Assembly: GCA_023421955.1 (NCBI GenBank)
Contig: JAEZSE010000018.1
Coordinates: forward strand, 1 to 64,000
Reading direction: 5' to 3'
DNA from: Bacillota bacterium
GTDB lineage: Bacteria > Bacillota > Clostridia > Christensenellales > UMGS416
DNA: 64,000 nt
The translations under genes and the position numbers were made by a program. Shown piece by piece: positions 25,625 to 33,073 of this stretch. Under the pieces are notes generated by a model, which saw nothing but the letters and a program-made list of their open reading frames with translations, searched no databases and was not told the origin of the DNA. How positions within the stretch are numbered: the first letter of the stretch is position 1; each line of letters opens with the position of its first letter.

Positions 25625-27109
25625 TCAGTTGAAATCCACAGGGAACTTATTAATCCTGGGCTCCTGCCACCAGTAGTTTTGAGAATAAGTCCAGTCCAGC
25701 TTTTCCTTGAAAGCTACCAGCTTGGCAAACGCCGTGGCCTTGGCCTTCAGGTCTTTCTTGGCAATTGTCAGTGTGCGGTTATCACCGCTCTTCATGGACA
25801 ACGAGGCTGCCTCCCATGCTTTCTGCGCCTTTATAAAGGATGCCTTCAACTCATCATATGATTTCCGCTCCTCATCGGTAAACCCTGCCTGATTGTTCTC
25901 ATAAGCATCGACAAGTTTTTTTGCCGTGTTCACATACACAATACCGTCAAAACCATAACTCATGAGCCAATGGGCATATTTTTCAGAGCACCGCACCTGC
26001 TCAGGCACATCAACGCCGTAGACATCCTTAATTAGCTTTTGGCGTTTCTCCTGATCGGTAAAGCACCAACGCCACCGGCAAGCATCAGCCGACGGCCCCA
26101 CCATGGAGTGCATACCGATTTTGGCCGGGTCAATGGATTTGGCGAAATTGACCAACGCGATCGTCTGCTCCAGGTTTGTGTTCGTATAGACTTCATCTCT
26201 TGCTGTGTTGATCAAATCCGGCACCATGGAGAGCTTGCCTTTTTCCTTCAATTGCTTGAAAATGGCGATCATCATATCCTTCTGCCGGTTGATGCGGTTG
26301 AGGTCACCCGGCGCCGGACCGACCTTTCGGACACGGACATAATACAACACATCAGCTCCGGACATGTGCTGCATACCCTTCTTCCTGGCGCGGCTGTAGG
26401 CTCGGTCTTCCACCGCATAGTCCACACCACCGATGGCATTCACCATCTTCACCAGTGCGTTGAAATCCACCGCGTAATAATAATCCACCGGGATGCCGCC
26501 CAGCATATATTCCGCGCCTTTGCACACATTCAAAAAACCGGCGCCGTCTTTCGCCACAAAGCCCCCGCCCACATTGAATGTTGCGTTGATCTTGTATACG
26601 CCGTCCATCAGCTGCGGGTTGTGAATGAATGTGTCTCGCGGCAGCGAAATGAGATCCACCTTTTTCTCCTTGAAATTGATTGCCACGATCATCTGCACAT
26701 CGGCATGAGGATCTGTGCCTTGGCTTGCGGCCGTACCTTTGTTGTTGCCATCCACACCATACCTTCGATCAATACCGATCAGGAGAATGTTCACGATGTC
26801 TTTGCTTTCCGTTATGCCGGGTGTGGGTTCTACAGTGGGCTCAATAGTCGGCGTTGCAGTCGCCTCGGCGCTGACTGCGCCTGCCGATGTTTTGAGCTCC
26901 GGTGTGGGTGTAGTCACTGCCGTGGGGCTTGCCAGCAACGCCGGATCCATTGTGGAATGGACAAAGAGGTCTTCCGGTTGATAAAGGATCTGATATGCCT
27001 TAACCCCGCCGACTGCCAGCAGCACCAAAGCTACGGCAAGAATGCTCAGCAAGATGATGCGTTTGCGGCTCATTTTCGGCTTAACGTTTGGTTCATTACT
27101 GTTATCCAT
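25625..27109 (-). CDS. LytR-CpsA-Psr (LCP) family cell-wall glycopolymer ligase, second copy
   Basis: 494 residues, paralogue of the LCP protein at 9735-11225. Basic cytosolic start, membrane helix at about 18-38, a Thr/Pro/Glu linker, then the LCP domain from about 105 (VNILLIGIDRRYG, HADVQMIVAINF, LISLPRDTF, INATFNVGGG, GDLNRINRQKDMM). The C-terminal 130 residues are helical and Lys-rich as in the first copy. GGGAG precedes the ATG by 8 bases. A TGCTAAAAT extended -10 sits about 35 bases upstream on the minus strand (27144-27149). Confidence 0.9.
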   Translation of the reverse strand: MDNSNEPNVKPKMSRKRIILLSILAVALVLLAVGGVKAYQILYQPEDLFVHSTMDPALLASPTAVTTPTPELKTSAGAVSAEATATPTIEPTVEPTPGITESKDIVNILLIGIDRRYGVDGNNKGTAASQGTDPHADVQMIVAINFKEKKVDLISLPRDTFIHNPQLMDGVYKINATFNVGGGFVAKDGAGFLNVCKGAEYMLGGIPVDYYYAVDFNALVKMVNAIGGVDYAVEDRAYSRARKKGMQHMSGADVLYYVRVRKVGPAPGDLNRINRQKDMMIAIFKQLKEKGKLSMVPDLINTARDEVYTNTNLEQTIALVNFAKSIDPAKIGMHSMVGPSADACRWRWCFTDQEKRQKLIKDVYGVDVPEQVRCSEKYAHWLMSYGFDGIVYVNTAKKLVDAYENNQAGFTDEERKSYDELKASFIKAQKAWEAASLSMKSGDNRTLTIAKKDLKAKATAFAKLVAFKEKLDWTYSQNYWWQEPRINKFPVDFN

Positions 27110-27181
27110 CGTACAACTCCCGATCTATTGAATGAGTAATCGTATTTTAGCATATTTTGGTGAATGTTTACCATACCGTGA

Positions 27182-27218
27182 AACAAAAGAAAGCCCTAGA
27201 GAGCTTAATCTCTAGGGC
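27182..27218 (-). terminator. Terminator of the eight-tRNA operon
   Basis: On the minus strand GCCCTAGAGA pairs with TCTCTAGGGC around 6 bases and is followed by TTTCTTTTGTTT. Confidence 0.85.
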
Positions 27219-27224
27219 CAATTA

Positions 27225-27311
27225 TGGTGCGAGAGACAGGACTTGAACCTGCACGGCTTTAACCCCACTAGAACCTGAATCTAGCGCGTCTGCCAATTCC
27301 GCCACTCTCGC
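27225..27311 (-). tRNA. tRNA-Leu (CAG)
   Basis: 87 bases including the encoded CCA. Acceptor stem GCGAGAG/CTCTCGC, a long variable arm as expected for Leu, and anticodon CAG in the loop TTCAGGT. Last gene of the tRNA operon. Confidence 0.93.
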
Positions 27312-27324
27312 AGATTGACTTTTA

Positions 27325-27409
27325 TGGTGGAGGGGGGTGGATTCGAACCACCGAAGTCTGAGACAACAGATTTACAGTCTGCCCCCTTTGGCCGCTCGGG
27401 AACCCCTCC
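27325..27409 (-). tRNA. tRNA-Tyr (GTA)
   Basis: 85 bases with encoded CCA. Acceptor GGAGGGG/CCCCTCC, long variable arm, anticodon GTA in the loop CTGTAAA. Confidence 0.93.
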
Positions 27410-27427
27410 ATGACAGGCCTTTTCGGT

Positions 27428-27503
27428 TGGAGCTGGTGATGGGACTCGAACCCGCAACCTGCTGATTACAAATCAGCTGCTCTGCCAATTGAGCTACACC
27501 AGC
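27428..27503 (-). tRNA. tRNA-Thr (TGT)
   Basis: 76 bases with encoded CCA. Acceptor GCTGGTG/CACCAGC, anticodon TGT, standard T-arm GGTTCGAGTCC. Confidence 0.95.
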
Positions 27504-27504
27504 A

Positions 27505-27580
27505 TGGTGCCTCAGGACAGAGTCGAACTGTCGACACAGGGATTTTCAGTCCCTTGCTCTACCAACTGAGCTACCGAGGC
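27505..27580 (-). tRNA. tRNA-Phe (GAA)
   Basis: 76 bases with encoded CCA. Acceptor GCCTCGG/CTGAGGC with one G-U pair, anticodon GAA in the loop CTGAAAA. Confidence 0.94.
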
Positions 27581-27593
27581 TTAAGAAAAAGAA

Positions 27594-27670
27594 TGGCGAC
27601 CCGGAACGGGCTCGAACCGTCGACCTCTAGCGTGACAGGCTAGCGTTCTAACCAACTGAACTACCGGGCC
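27594..27670 (-). tRNA. tRNA-Asp (GTC)
   Basis: 77 bases with encoded CCA. Acceptor GGCCCGG/CCGGGTC, anticodon GTC in the loop CTGTCAC. Confidence 0.95.
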
Positions 27671-27684
27671 GCGTATATTGGGAC

Positions 27685-27761
27685 TGGTGGGCCTTCAGGG
27701 ATTCGAACCCCGGACCAAACGGTTATGAGCCGTCCGCTCTGACCAGCTGAGCTAAAGGCCC
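27685..27761 (-). tRNA. tRNA with CAT anticodon (Met elongator or Ile2)
   Basis: 77 bases with encoded CCA; loop CTCATAA. It is not initiator-like, since the acceptor stem GGGCCTT/AAGGCCC is fully paired. C4-G69 and C5-G68 pairs are present, which are features recognised by TilS in tRNA-Ile2, so it may be read as Ile (AUA) after lysidine modification. Sequence alone does not settle Met against Ile. Confidence 0.9.
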
Positions 27762-27780
27762 AGAAACCCTGAATCGACAA

Positions 27781-27855
27781 TGGTGACCCCTAGGGGACTC
27801 GAACCCCTGTTACCGCCGTGAAAGGGCGATGTCTTAACCACTTGACCAAGGGGCC
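27781..27855 (-). tRNA. tRNA-Glu (TTC)
   Basis: 75 bases with encoded CCA. Acceptor GGCCCCT/AGGGGTC with one G-U pair, anticodon TTC in the loop CTTTCAC. Confidence 0.95.
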
Positions 27856-27861
27856 ATGAAT

Positions 27862-27938
27862 TGGTCGGGGTGAGAGGATTCGAACCTCCGGCCCCATGCT
27901 CCCAAAGCACGTGCGCTACCAGGCTGCGCTACACCCCG
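27862..27938 (-). tRNA. tRNA-Pro (TGG)
   Basis: 77 bases with encoded CCA. Acceptor CGGGGTG/CACCCCG, anticodon TGG in the loop TTTGGGA. First gene of the tRNA operon. Confidence 0.95.
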
Positions 27939-27978
27939 AAGTGTGATCTGCGCGTCGCCGTTCAAAGCGGCGAATAAT

Positions 27979-28007
27979 AATATACATGATCCATTAGATT
28001 CTGTCAA
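27979..28007 (-). promoter_or_regulatory. Promoter of the tRNA operon
   Basis: TTGACA (28002-28007) and TATATT (27979-27984) on the minus strand with a 17-base spacer, about 40 bases before tRNA-Pro. A GCCGCTTTGAACGGCG hairpin lies in the leader. Confidence 0.85.
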
Positions 28008-28136
28008 CTACAAAATTGTGCCATGCCGATCAACAACTTTTGTACTTGGCGACCCCACGGACCGAGATCCACGCGTGAAAACTTTATCCATTCTAATGAC
28101 AAGATCAACTGGTGTCAACAACATTTTTGTTCTGGG

Positions 28137-28736
28137 TTATAGCTTCAACCACAAAGCGGGACGAACACCACCTGTACATCTGCCATCACTGATATTGCCT
28201 TTCAATATGTTGTTTCCCTGTATCCCTATATTACCATCACCGTGGACGTACACAGCTTTAACACTGACGCGGCCAGGTGAGCGAAGCCACCACCAAGAAA
28301 TCCCGTTACCCTCAAGCCTTGCGATTCGCTTGCTGTTGTTTTCATCCTTTCTTTCAAACCAATATCTCTGATTTTTTGCCGGGTTCATCAGTTTTGAACT
28401 GCTGTCACCGAAATATCGGCACACCACTTCCTCCATGCTCAATAAAAACACTTTGTCTTGCGTATCAGCTCCGCCTTTTGTGCCATACCACTGATTGTCG
28501 GGATTTGTGTTCGTCACCGGAATGATTCTAGATTGATCGGCTACAGGTAACTTAGCAACAAATTCACTGTTGAGATATTTTCTCAATGCGCAGTCCGCCC
28601 ATGTCACATCCGTATAAGCGTCATGGTAAGCTCGCTGCTCTATAATAGATTCGGTTATCATCAAAGCCCTGTCGTTTTGTACGTCAAGCACTCGCCAATC
28701 ATAGTTGCCAAATGATACTTTATCTCCAACGAGCAT
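28137..28736 (-). CDS. DUF6273 domain protein
   Basis: 199 residues. It carries the DUF6273 pattern: VGDKVSFGNYDWRVLDVQ at the start, ALMITESIIEQRAYH, CALRKYLNSEF, a WYGTKGG segment, WWWLRSPG and GGVRPALWLKL at the end. The family is frequent in Clostridia, alone or fused to other domains, and its function is unknown; the fold is thought to be related to formylglycine-generating-enzyme-like domains, but the catalytic residues are not evident. The ATG at 28736 follows GGGAGG. It begins 38 bases after hgcB on the same strand with no terminator between, so it may be co-transcribed with hgcAB. Confidence 0.75.
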   Translation of the reverse strand: MLVGDKVSFGNYDWRVLDVQNDRALMITESIIEQRAYHDAYTDVTWADCALRKYLNSEFVAKLPVADQSRIIPVTNTNPDNQWYGTKGGADTQDKVFLLSMEEVVCRYFGDSSSKLMNPAKNQRYWFERKDENNSKRIARLEGNGISWWWLRSPGRVSVKAVYVHGDGNIGIQGNNILKGNISDGRCTGGVRPALWLKL

Positions 28737-28774
28737 CGTTACCTCCCATAAATCTCTCGCTGCCTTTTTTTCGA

Positions 28775-29059
28775 TTAACAGCAATCCCCGTCGTCGCAGC
28801 CGCAACTTGGCTCCTTACCAGTCAGCATCCCTGCGATGATCGCCGCGGCGCAGCCGACGCCTGGCTCCACAGTGATCGCACCAAAGGCGCAATTGCGGGC
28901 GCAAGCCCCGCATTCCATGCAGCGGTCACGATCAGTGACCTGGGCCTTTTTGCCCTCCAGCCGGAAAACGCCATGGGGGCACACAGCAACGCACAGTCCG
29001 CAGCCGGTGCACTTGGAACGATCGTATTCCAGCGTCGCCACATTCTTCAAATACATCAT
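28775..29059 (-). CDS. hgcB: HgcB, ferredoxin of the mercury-methylation pair
   Basis: 94-residue 2[4Fe-4S] ferredoxin that supplies electrons to the corrinoid of HgcA. Cluster ligands are CTGCGLCVAVCP (residues 17-28 region) and CMECGACARNC (47-57 region). Beyond the clusters it has the features that set HgcB apart from ordinary ferredoxins: a lone Cys in a GVGCAAA segment and a C-terminal Cys-rich tail ending in CC, proposed to handle Hg(II). GAGGAGG precedes the ATG by 7 bases. It starts 12 bases after the hgcA stop, the standard hgcAB order. Confidence 0.87.
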   Translation of the reverse strand: MMYLKNVATLEYDRSKCTGCGLCVAVCPHGVFRLEGKKAQVTDRDRCMECGACARNCAFGAITVEPGVGCAAAIIAGMLTGKEPSCGCDDGDCC

Positions 29060-29071
29060 GCAATTACCTCC

Positions 29072-30289
29072 TCAATGGAACAACACAATAAAATCCTGTA
29101 CGATCAAAAGAATCACGCCAAGCGCCGTCGCAATCAGCATCAGCGGCAGCGCGATCCTCATTTCACGATCCACACCGGACATCGACGTGAAAGTGGAGCT
29201 GCCGGTGAAGTTCATCGCGCCGTAAGCCGATAAGGACGGCAGCACCAACACATATGCAATTGCTTTCATCCAGCTCTCCAACGGCATTGGCGGCACCCAG
29301 CCCGCCAGCAGGATCACGCCCACCGCCCACAGCATGCCAACCAGCGCGCCTTTGAACGAGAATGCCCTTCCGGGGATCCATGGCAGCAGCGCCGGTGTGA
29401 GCACGCAACCGGCAAGGATTGTGCCGAGATATGCCACAAGATCCATGAAGCCATAGTGCCCGATGCCGATTGCGTTCAGGATGAACAGCACGCCGAACAC
29501 AATCATCATGGGCTTCAGCGCCATTACGACCTCCAGCGGTGCGAGCACCAGCCGATCCCACAGTGTGAAGCGGACCCTCCGCATTTCCTCTGAAGCCTTC
29601 ATTCCGGCTGCCAGATATGCTTTCAAGTCCTCCGCCCGCACCGGCCCGTATGTCACTTTGAACCCTGACTGCTTGGCAACCTCGTGTGCAGCCACACCCA
29701 CCGCCCCAAGCTGGGGTAGGATCAGGATCCGGTGGCTCACGACCTGCTTCAGACGCGATTCTTCGATCCTGCGCAACAACTCCTCGGTGCCAAATGTGCC
29801 CTTCCCTGCTGCGCACCACACGTTGATGCCCTTGGTATCGAGCACCAGGATCCAGGCGTTCACATTTGTGAGCTCCTTGCGCAGCCGGTCAAAGGTCATC
29901 TTGTAGTTGGCAGTCACCAGAACCGGCGATTTGTCATCTGGGGCTCCCACGCAATACAAACCCGGGTCCACACTGTAATCCATCCTACCAATGTTCCAGC
30001 GGGCTTTCCAGGAGCCGAGCATATCGCCAAATGCCAGCGTTGTGTGCACTCGGGGCACTGGGCCGGTTGGTGTGTCTACAGTGCCTGCAATCCATTTGTG
30101 CCGGAGTTCCGAAGCATCACAACTGCTGGCGCAAGCTTGCCCAACCGTTTGGGTATCGTTTGTAGCATTTTGCGCCGGAGCCGAGCAACAGGGTTCGTGC
30201 TTTACCGAAGCGATTGCTGCGGTAGTTTGATTGCAGTCGTAGGGCTGCTTTCTCTTTCGCGGGGAGCCGGAACAACAGGAATCGGGCAT
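29072..30289 (-). CDS. hgcA: HgcA, corrinoid mercury methyltransferase
   Basis: Membrane protein that transfers a methyl group from its corrinoid to Hg(II). 405 residues. The corrinoid-binding domain (about 60-245) contains the family signature NVWCAAGK (156-163) with the Co-coordinating Cys159, inside ILVLDTKGINVWCAAGKGT. Four to five transmembrane segments follow from about 260 to 400. Unusual here is a roughly 60-residue N-terminal extension with eight cysteines in pairs (DSCCSG, EPCCSA, CASSC) before the usual start of the conserved domain. The ATG at 30289 follows GAGGTGA; an ATG at 30316 is possible. Followed by hgcB. Confidence 0.87.
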   Translation of the reverse strand: MPDSCCSGSPRKRKQPYDCNQTTAAIASVKHEPCCSAPAQNATNDTQTVGQACASSCDASELRHKWIAGTVDTPTGPVPRVHTTLAFGDMLGSWKARWNIGRMDYSVDPGLYCVGAPDDKSPVLVTANYKMTFDRLRKELTNVNAWILVLDTKGINVWCAAGKGTFGTEELLRRIEESRLKQVVSHRILILPQLGAVGVAAHEVAKQSGFKVTYGPVRAEDLKAYLAAGMKASEEMRRVRFTLWDRLVLAPLEVVMALKPMMIVFGVLFILNAIGIGHYGFMDLVAYLGTILAGCVLTPALLPWIPGRAFSFKGALVGMLWAVGVILLAGWVPPMPLESWMKAIAYVLVLPSLSAYGAMNFTGSSTFTSMSGVDREMRIALPLMLIATALGVILLIVQDFIVLFH

Positions 30290-30329
30290 TTTCTTCACCT
30301 CATACTCATACTGCATATCGTTTCCACAG

Positions 30330-30549
30330 GGGGTCTGGGGGTTGCAAGTTCCACCCTGACGATGCGGAAAGCAGGGCGATCAGGCCGAGCGACTGTTTGA
30401 CGAAGGAGCAAAGCGACTGAGGAGTTGTCGTCGGCCCTCTCGCATCATGCTTCGCATGACGCTGCCAAGGCTGACGGCAGCGGAAGGGTCTTGGGAACTT
30501 GCCTTCCCCCAGGGCTTTTCGGTTCCTTTTGGCCGCCAAAAGGAACGAT
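30330..30549. repeat. Structured intergenic element, probable dispersed repeat
   Basis: About 220 bases between hgcA and arsC with several inverted repeats: GTTCCTTTTGGC/GCCAAAAGGAAC (30522-30546, one-base centre), CGCTGCC/GGCAGCG around position 30470, and CATGC/GCATG near 30450. It resembles the short structured intergenic repeats seen in many Clostridia genomes. A 77-codon minus-strand frame inside it has no protein-like features. Its copy number cannot be judged from this window. Confidence 0.45.
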
Positions 30550-30960
30550 CTAGATCTCCCCAGCCAGCACCCTGCGCTTTAGATCCAATACCTTCTGCTC
30601 AATAGTTCTGGCGGTTTCATCAAACAAATTGTCTGGCCCGCCGGTCGGATCAGCAAGCCCCCAATCTTCCCGGTGGCGGCTTGGCAGCCAGGGGCACTCC
30701 ACACCGCAGCCCATTGTGATCACGATATCCACAGGCTGCAGCGCGTCGAGGAGTTTAGGACATTGACCGGCTTCAATCATATCAACGTCGTAAAGCCGTT
30801 TTATGGTGCGAACGGCATCTGGGTTGATGGCAGGTTTCAACTCAGTGCCAGCGGAGCAGGCGTAGAAAGCGTCGGCGGCGAAAAGCCTGGCCAATGCCTC
30901 GGCCATTTGTGACCGGCAGGAGTTGTGCGTGCAGATGAAGGCGACGGTGGGCTTGTTCAT
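30550..30960 (-). CDS. arsC: Arsenate reductase, thioredoxin-coupled (LMW-PTP type)
   Basis: Cytosolic enzyme reducing arsenate to arsenite for export by ACR3. 136 residues. P-loop C10-THNSC-R16-S is the phosphatase-like CX5R motif, and Cys85 and Cys89 (GCGVEC) supply the redox cascade cysteines of the thioredoxin-dependent ArsC class. GGAG lies 11 bases before the ATG. It is the third gene of arsR-acr3-arsC, 25 bases after acr3. Confidence 0.95.
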   Translation of the reverse strand: MNKPTVAFICTHNSCRSQMAEALARLFAADAFYACSAGTELKPAINPDAVRTIKRLYDVDMIEAGQCPKLLDALQPVDIVITMGCGVECPWLPSRHREDWGLADPTGGPDNLFDETARTIEQKVLDLKRRVLAGEI

Positions 30961-30985
30961 TGCGGGATCATTCTCCAGTCTGGAT

Positions 30986-32044
30986 TCACTGAGATACTTT
31001 GAACCAGTGCCGGGTGTTGTTTGCGATCCGGACCAGCGTGAGCATCACGGGCACTTCCACCAGCACGCCCACAATGGTGGCCAGCGCCACCGGCGACGTG
31101 GGCCCGAACAGAGATATGGCAACCGCTACAGAAAGCTCAAAGAAGTTGGAGGCCCCGATCATGCCGGCGGGGCATGCGATGTCATGAGGCAGCTTGAGCA
31201 CCTTGCCGGCAAGATAGGAGATGAAGAAGATCAGGAAGGTCTGCAGTGTCAACGGAATCGCGATCAATACGATGTGAAGGGGGTTGTTCAGGATCACGTC
31301 TCCTTGAAAGGAGAAGATGATGACAAGCGTCAGTAGCAACCCAATCACGGTTACATTGTTGAATTTCGGGATAAACGTCTGATTGAAATACTCGGCGCCC
31401 TTCTTGCGCGTGACCAACGTGCGGGTGACGATGCCGCCCGCCAGGGGGATCACCACAAACAACACCACCGACAGCAGTAGTGTGTCCCACGGGATGGAAA
31501 TGCCACCGATGCCAAGCAGCAGCGCCACGATGGGAGTAAAGGCCACCAAGATAATCAAATCATTGGTGGCGACCTGCACCAGGGTGTAGGCAGGATTGCC
31601 CTTTGTGAGGTGGCTCCACACAAACACCATGGCTGTGCAGGGGGCTGCGCCCAGCAAAATTGCCCCTGCCAGATAATCTCTGGCCAGCTCAGTGGGGATC
31701 AGCGCCTTGAACACGACGAAGAAGAAGAATGCAGCGATGGCAAACATGGTAAAGGGCTTGATCAGCCAATTTGCCACCCACGTCACAAACAGGCCCTTAG
31801 GATTTTTGCCCACTTGCCGGATGCTGGCAAAATCCACCTTCATCATCATGGGGTAGATCATCAGCCAGATCAGTATGGCAATGGGAATGGAAACATGCGC
31901 AACCTCAAACTGGCCCAAAAACGCCGGGATGCCGGGCAGGAACCTGCCGATCAGCACGCCGGCCACCATGCAGAGCACCACCCAGACGGTCAGGAATTTC
32001 TCAAAAAAACCAATGCCGGCAGTCTTCTTTTCGCCGTTATCCAT
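30986..32044 (-). CDS. acr3: Arsenite efflux permease ACR3
   Basis: Inner-membrane arsenite antiporter of the bile/arsenite/riboflavin transporter superfamily. 352 residues with ten hydrophobic segments. The essential Cys of ACR3 is in GAAPCTAMVFVWSH, and the PGMIGASNFFELSVAVAI segment carries the second conserved region with its Glu. AGGAGG precedes the ATG by 8-9 bases. It lies between arsR (13-base gap) and arsC and is certainly in their operon. Confidence 0.95.
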   Translation of the reverse strand: MDNGEKKTAGIGFFEKFLTVWVVLCMVAGVLIGRFLPGIPAFLGQFEVAHVSIPIAILIWLMIYPMMMKVDFASIRQVGKNPKGLFVTWVANWLIKPFTMFAIAAFFFFVVFKALIPTELARDYLAGAILLGAAPCTAMVFVWSHLTKGNPAYTLVQVATNDLIILVAFTPIVALLLGIGGISIPWDTLLLSVVLFVVIPLAGGIVTRTLVTRKKGAEYFNQTFIPKFNNVTVIGLLLTLVIIFSFQGDVILNNPLHIVLIAIPLTLQTFLIFFISYLAGKVLKLPHDIACPAGMIGASNFFELSVAVAISLFGPTSPVALATIVGVLVEVPVMLTLVRIANNTRHWFKVSQ

Positions 32045-32056
32045 CCATTAAGCCTC

Positions 32057-32410
32057 CTACTCAAAATTCCTATCAGCAGCATTCACGATTGCTTTTCCTT
32101 CACAACAAGCAATTTTGCATATGCAATGTTCTTTCTCTTCGGTCAGCACGTGCAAAAACCCAAGGAACTCCTCTGCCCTTTTTTGGTTTAGCGAGTAATA
32201 CATCCACACGCCATCTCTACGGCCCACCACAAGCCCGCAGTCGGTGAGCACCTTCATGTGGTGAGACAGTGTGGGCTGGGTGATGTGAAAATGCTCAAGC
32301 AATCTGCAGGCGCACAGTTCACCGCAGGAGAGCATATCCACGATGGCCAGGCGGTTGCGGTCTGACAAGGCTTTGAGGATGGGGATTTGTTCTTCAAATT
32401 TCAGTGTCAT
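32057..32410 (-). CDS. arsR: ArsR-family arsenite-responsive repressor (first copy)
   Basis: 117 residues. Winged-helix domain with the metalloid-binding motif CGELCACRLLEHF (cf. ELCVCDL) followed by TQPTLSHHMKVLTDCGLVVGRRDG. A further CICKIACCEG tail adds four cysteines. The frame offers ATGs at 32422 and 32410; neither is ideally spaced from GAAGG, and I chose the second because the conserved family start aligns there. It heads arsR-acr3-arsC under a consensus promoter with a palindrome over the -35. Confidence 0.9.
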   Translation of the reverse strand: MTLKFEEQIPILKALSDRNRLAIVDMLSCGELCACRLLEHFHITQPTLSHHMKVLTDCGLVVGRRDGVWMYYSLNQKRAEEFLGFLHVLTEEKEHCICKIACCEGKAIVNAADRNFE

Positions 32411-32482
32411 ATACTGGAACATCCTTCAACACATTGATGGCGATCTATATCCAGTATATGTAAGACATTGACGATTGTCAAT
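32408..32482 (-). promoter_or_regulatory. Promoter and operator of arsR-acr3-arsC
   Basis: Minus strand TTGACA (32476-32481) and TATACT (32453-32458) with a 17-base spacer. ATTGAC-N4-GTCAAT (32467-32482) is a palindrome over the -35. In addition 11-base arms CATATACTGGA and TCCAGTATATG (32450-32460 and 32408-32418) form an inverted repeat that spans the -10, transcription start and start codon. Confidence 0.75.
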
Positions 32483-32484
32483 GT

Positions 32485-32552
32485 ATAAAAAATATGAAGC
32501 CCCTCCCCAGTTTATGCCTGTTCAACCGTTGAGGCTACATGGGGACGGGGCT
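32485..32552 (-). terminator. Terminator of the arsP-small peptide operon
   Basis: On the minus strand AAGCCCCGTCCCC pairs with GGGGAGGGGCTT (one bulge) around a 32-base loop that has its own CAACGGTTG hairpin; CATATTTTTTATA follows. Confidence 0.65.
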
Positions 32553-32571
32553 TGGGTGTGGGTGCCACCGC

Positions 32572-32712
32572 TTAGCAGCAGCGGTTCTGCTCCTGCTTCT
32601 CTTTGGCGGGTATGTTGTCCTGAGTGTTGGAGCTGCATCCGCAGCCGGCCGCGGCGGGTTTGTTCTCTACCTGGCAGCAATTGGACGTCTCCTTGGGCTT
32701 CTTTCCGAACAT
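32572..32712 (-). CDS. 46-residue Cys-rich peptide (third of three)
   Basis: Small, soluble, basic then Cys-rich: MFGKKPKETSNCCQ at the start, GCGCSS in the middle, NRCC at the end; six cysteines in CC or CxC pairs. No membrane helix. AAAGGAGG lies 8 bases before the ATG, which makes translation likely. The GCGC/CC style resembles the Cys-rich loop of the ArsP permease encoded in the same operon, so metalloid binding or chaperoning is a reasonable inference. No family was recognised. Confidence 0.65.
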   Translation of the reverse strand: MFGKKPKETSNCCQVENKPAAAGCGCSSNTQDNIPAKEKQEQNRCC

Positions 32713-32743
32713 GGTATAACCTCCTTTCCTTCTGAGAAACTGT

Positions 32744-32872
32744 TTAGCAGCAGTACTGTTCCTTGTATTCCCTGCACTCCAGCTTGCAAAAGTGATCCTT
32801 CTCCTGATCCTGTTCCACCATGGGCATCGCTTTAAGGGCAACCTCCAACAATACGTCAAACATAGTCTTCAT
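32744..32872 (-). CDS. 42-residue peptide with CKLEC motif (second of three)
   Basis: An amphipathic N-terminal half (MKTMFDVLLEVALKAMPMVEQ) and a C-terminal HFCKLECREYKEQYCC with four cysteines. The ATG at 32872 follows AAGGAAAGG by about 9 bases; the open frame reaches further upstream without a better site. It shares CK[LV]ECxxY with the peptide encoded just before it. Located between the other two peptides in the arsP operon. Function unknown; thiolate metal binding is suggested only by composition. Confidence 0.6.
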   Translation of the reverse strand: MKTMFDVLLEVALKAMPMVEQDQEKDHFCKLECREYKEQYCC

Positions 32873-32922
32873 TTCGCTCATCCTTTCCTTCATCCTATCG
32901 CGGGCTTCTGTTCCAGCCTGGT

Positions 32923-33054
32923 TCAAGAGAGCCCATGGTGGCGGGCTTGATACCCGATGCATTCCACCTTGCAGTATTCCTGCTCCACCGTATTGTTTTC
33001 CGGCAAAGTCGAGAGCACCACCAGCACAAACAGTACAACAAAGATCATCAACAT
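32923..33054 (-). CDS. 43-residue membrane peptide with CKVEC motif (first of three)
   Basis: A single membrane helix (MLMIFVVLFVLVVLS) followed by a short tail, EQEYCKVECIGYQARHH. AGGAG precedes the ATG at 33054 by 8 bases; a second ATG at 33060 is too close. It starts 20 bases after the arsP stop. The CKVECxxY segment matches CKLECxxY of the next peptide. One helix plus an exposed Cys pair would fit a small accessory subunit of the ArsP permease, by inference only. Confidence 0.6.
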   Translation of the reverse strand: MLMIFVVLFVLVVLSTLPENNTVEQEYCKVECIGYQARHHGLS

Positions 33055-33073
33055 ATGCATATCTCCTATTCCG

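Noticed and set aside
27225..27938. Spaced similar units that might look like a repeat array
   Set aside because: They are eight individual tRNA genes with distinct anticodons, not CRISPR.
30306..30539. 77-codon frame inside the structured element
   Set aside because: No ribosome-binding site, unnatural composition and overlap with stem-loops; the element fits a repeat better than a gene.
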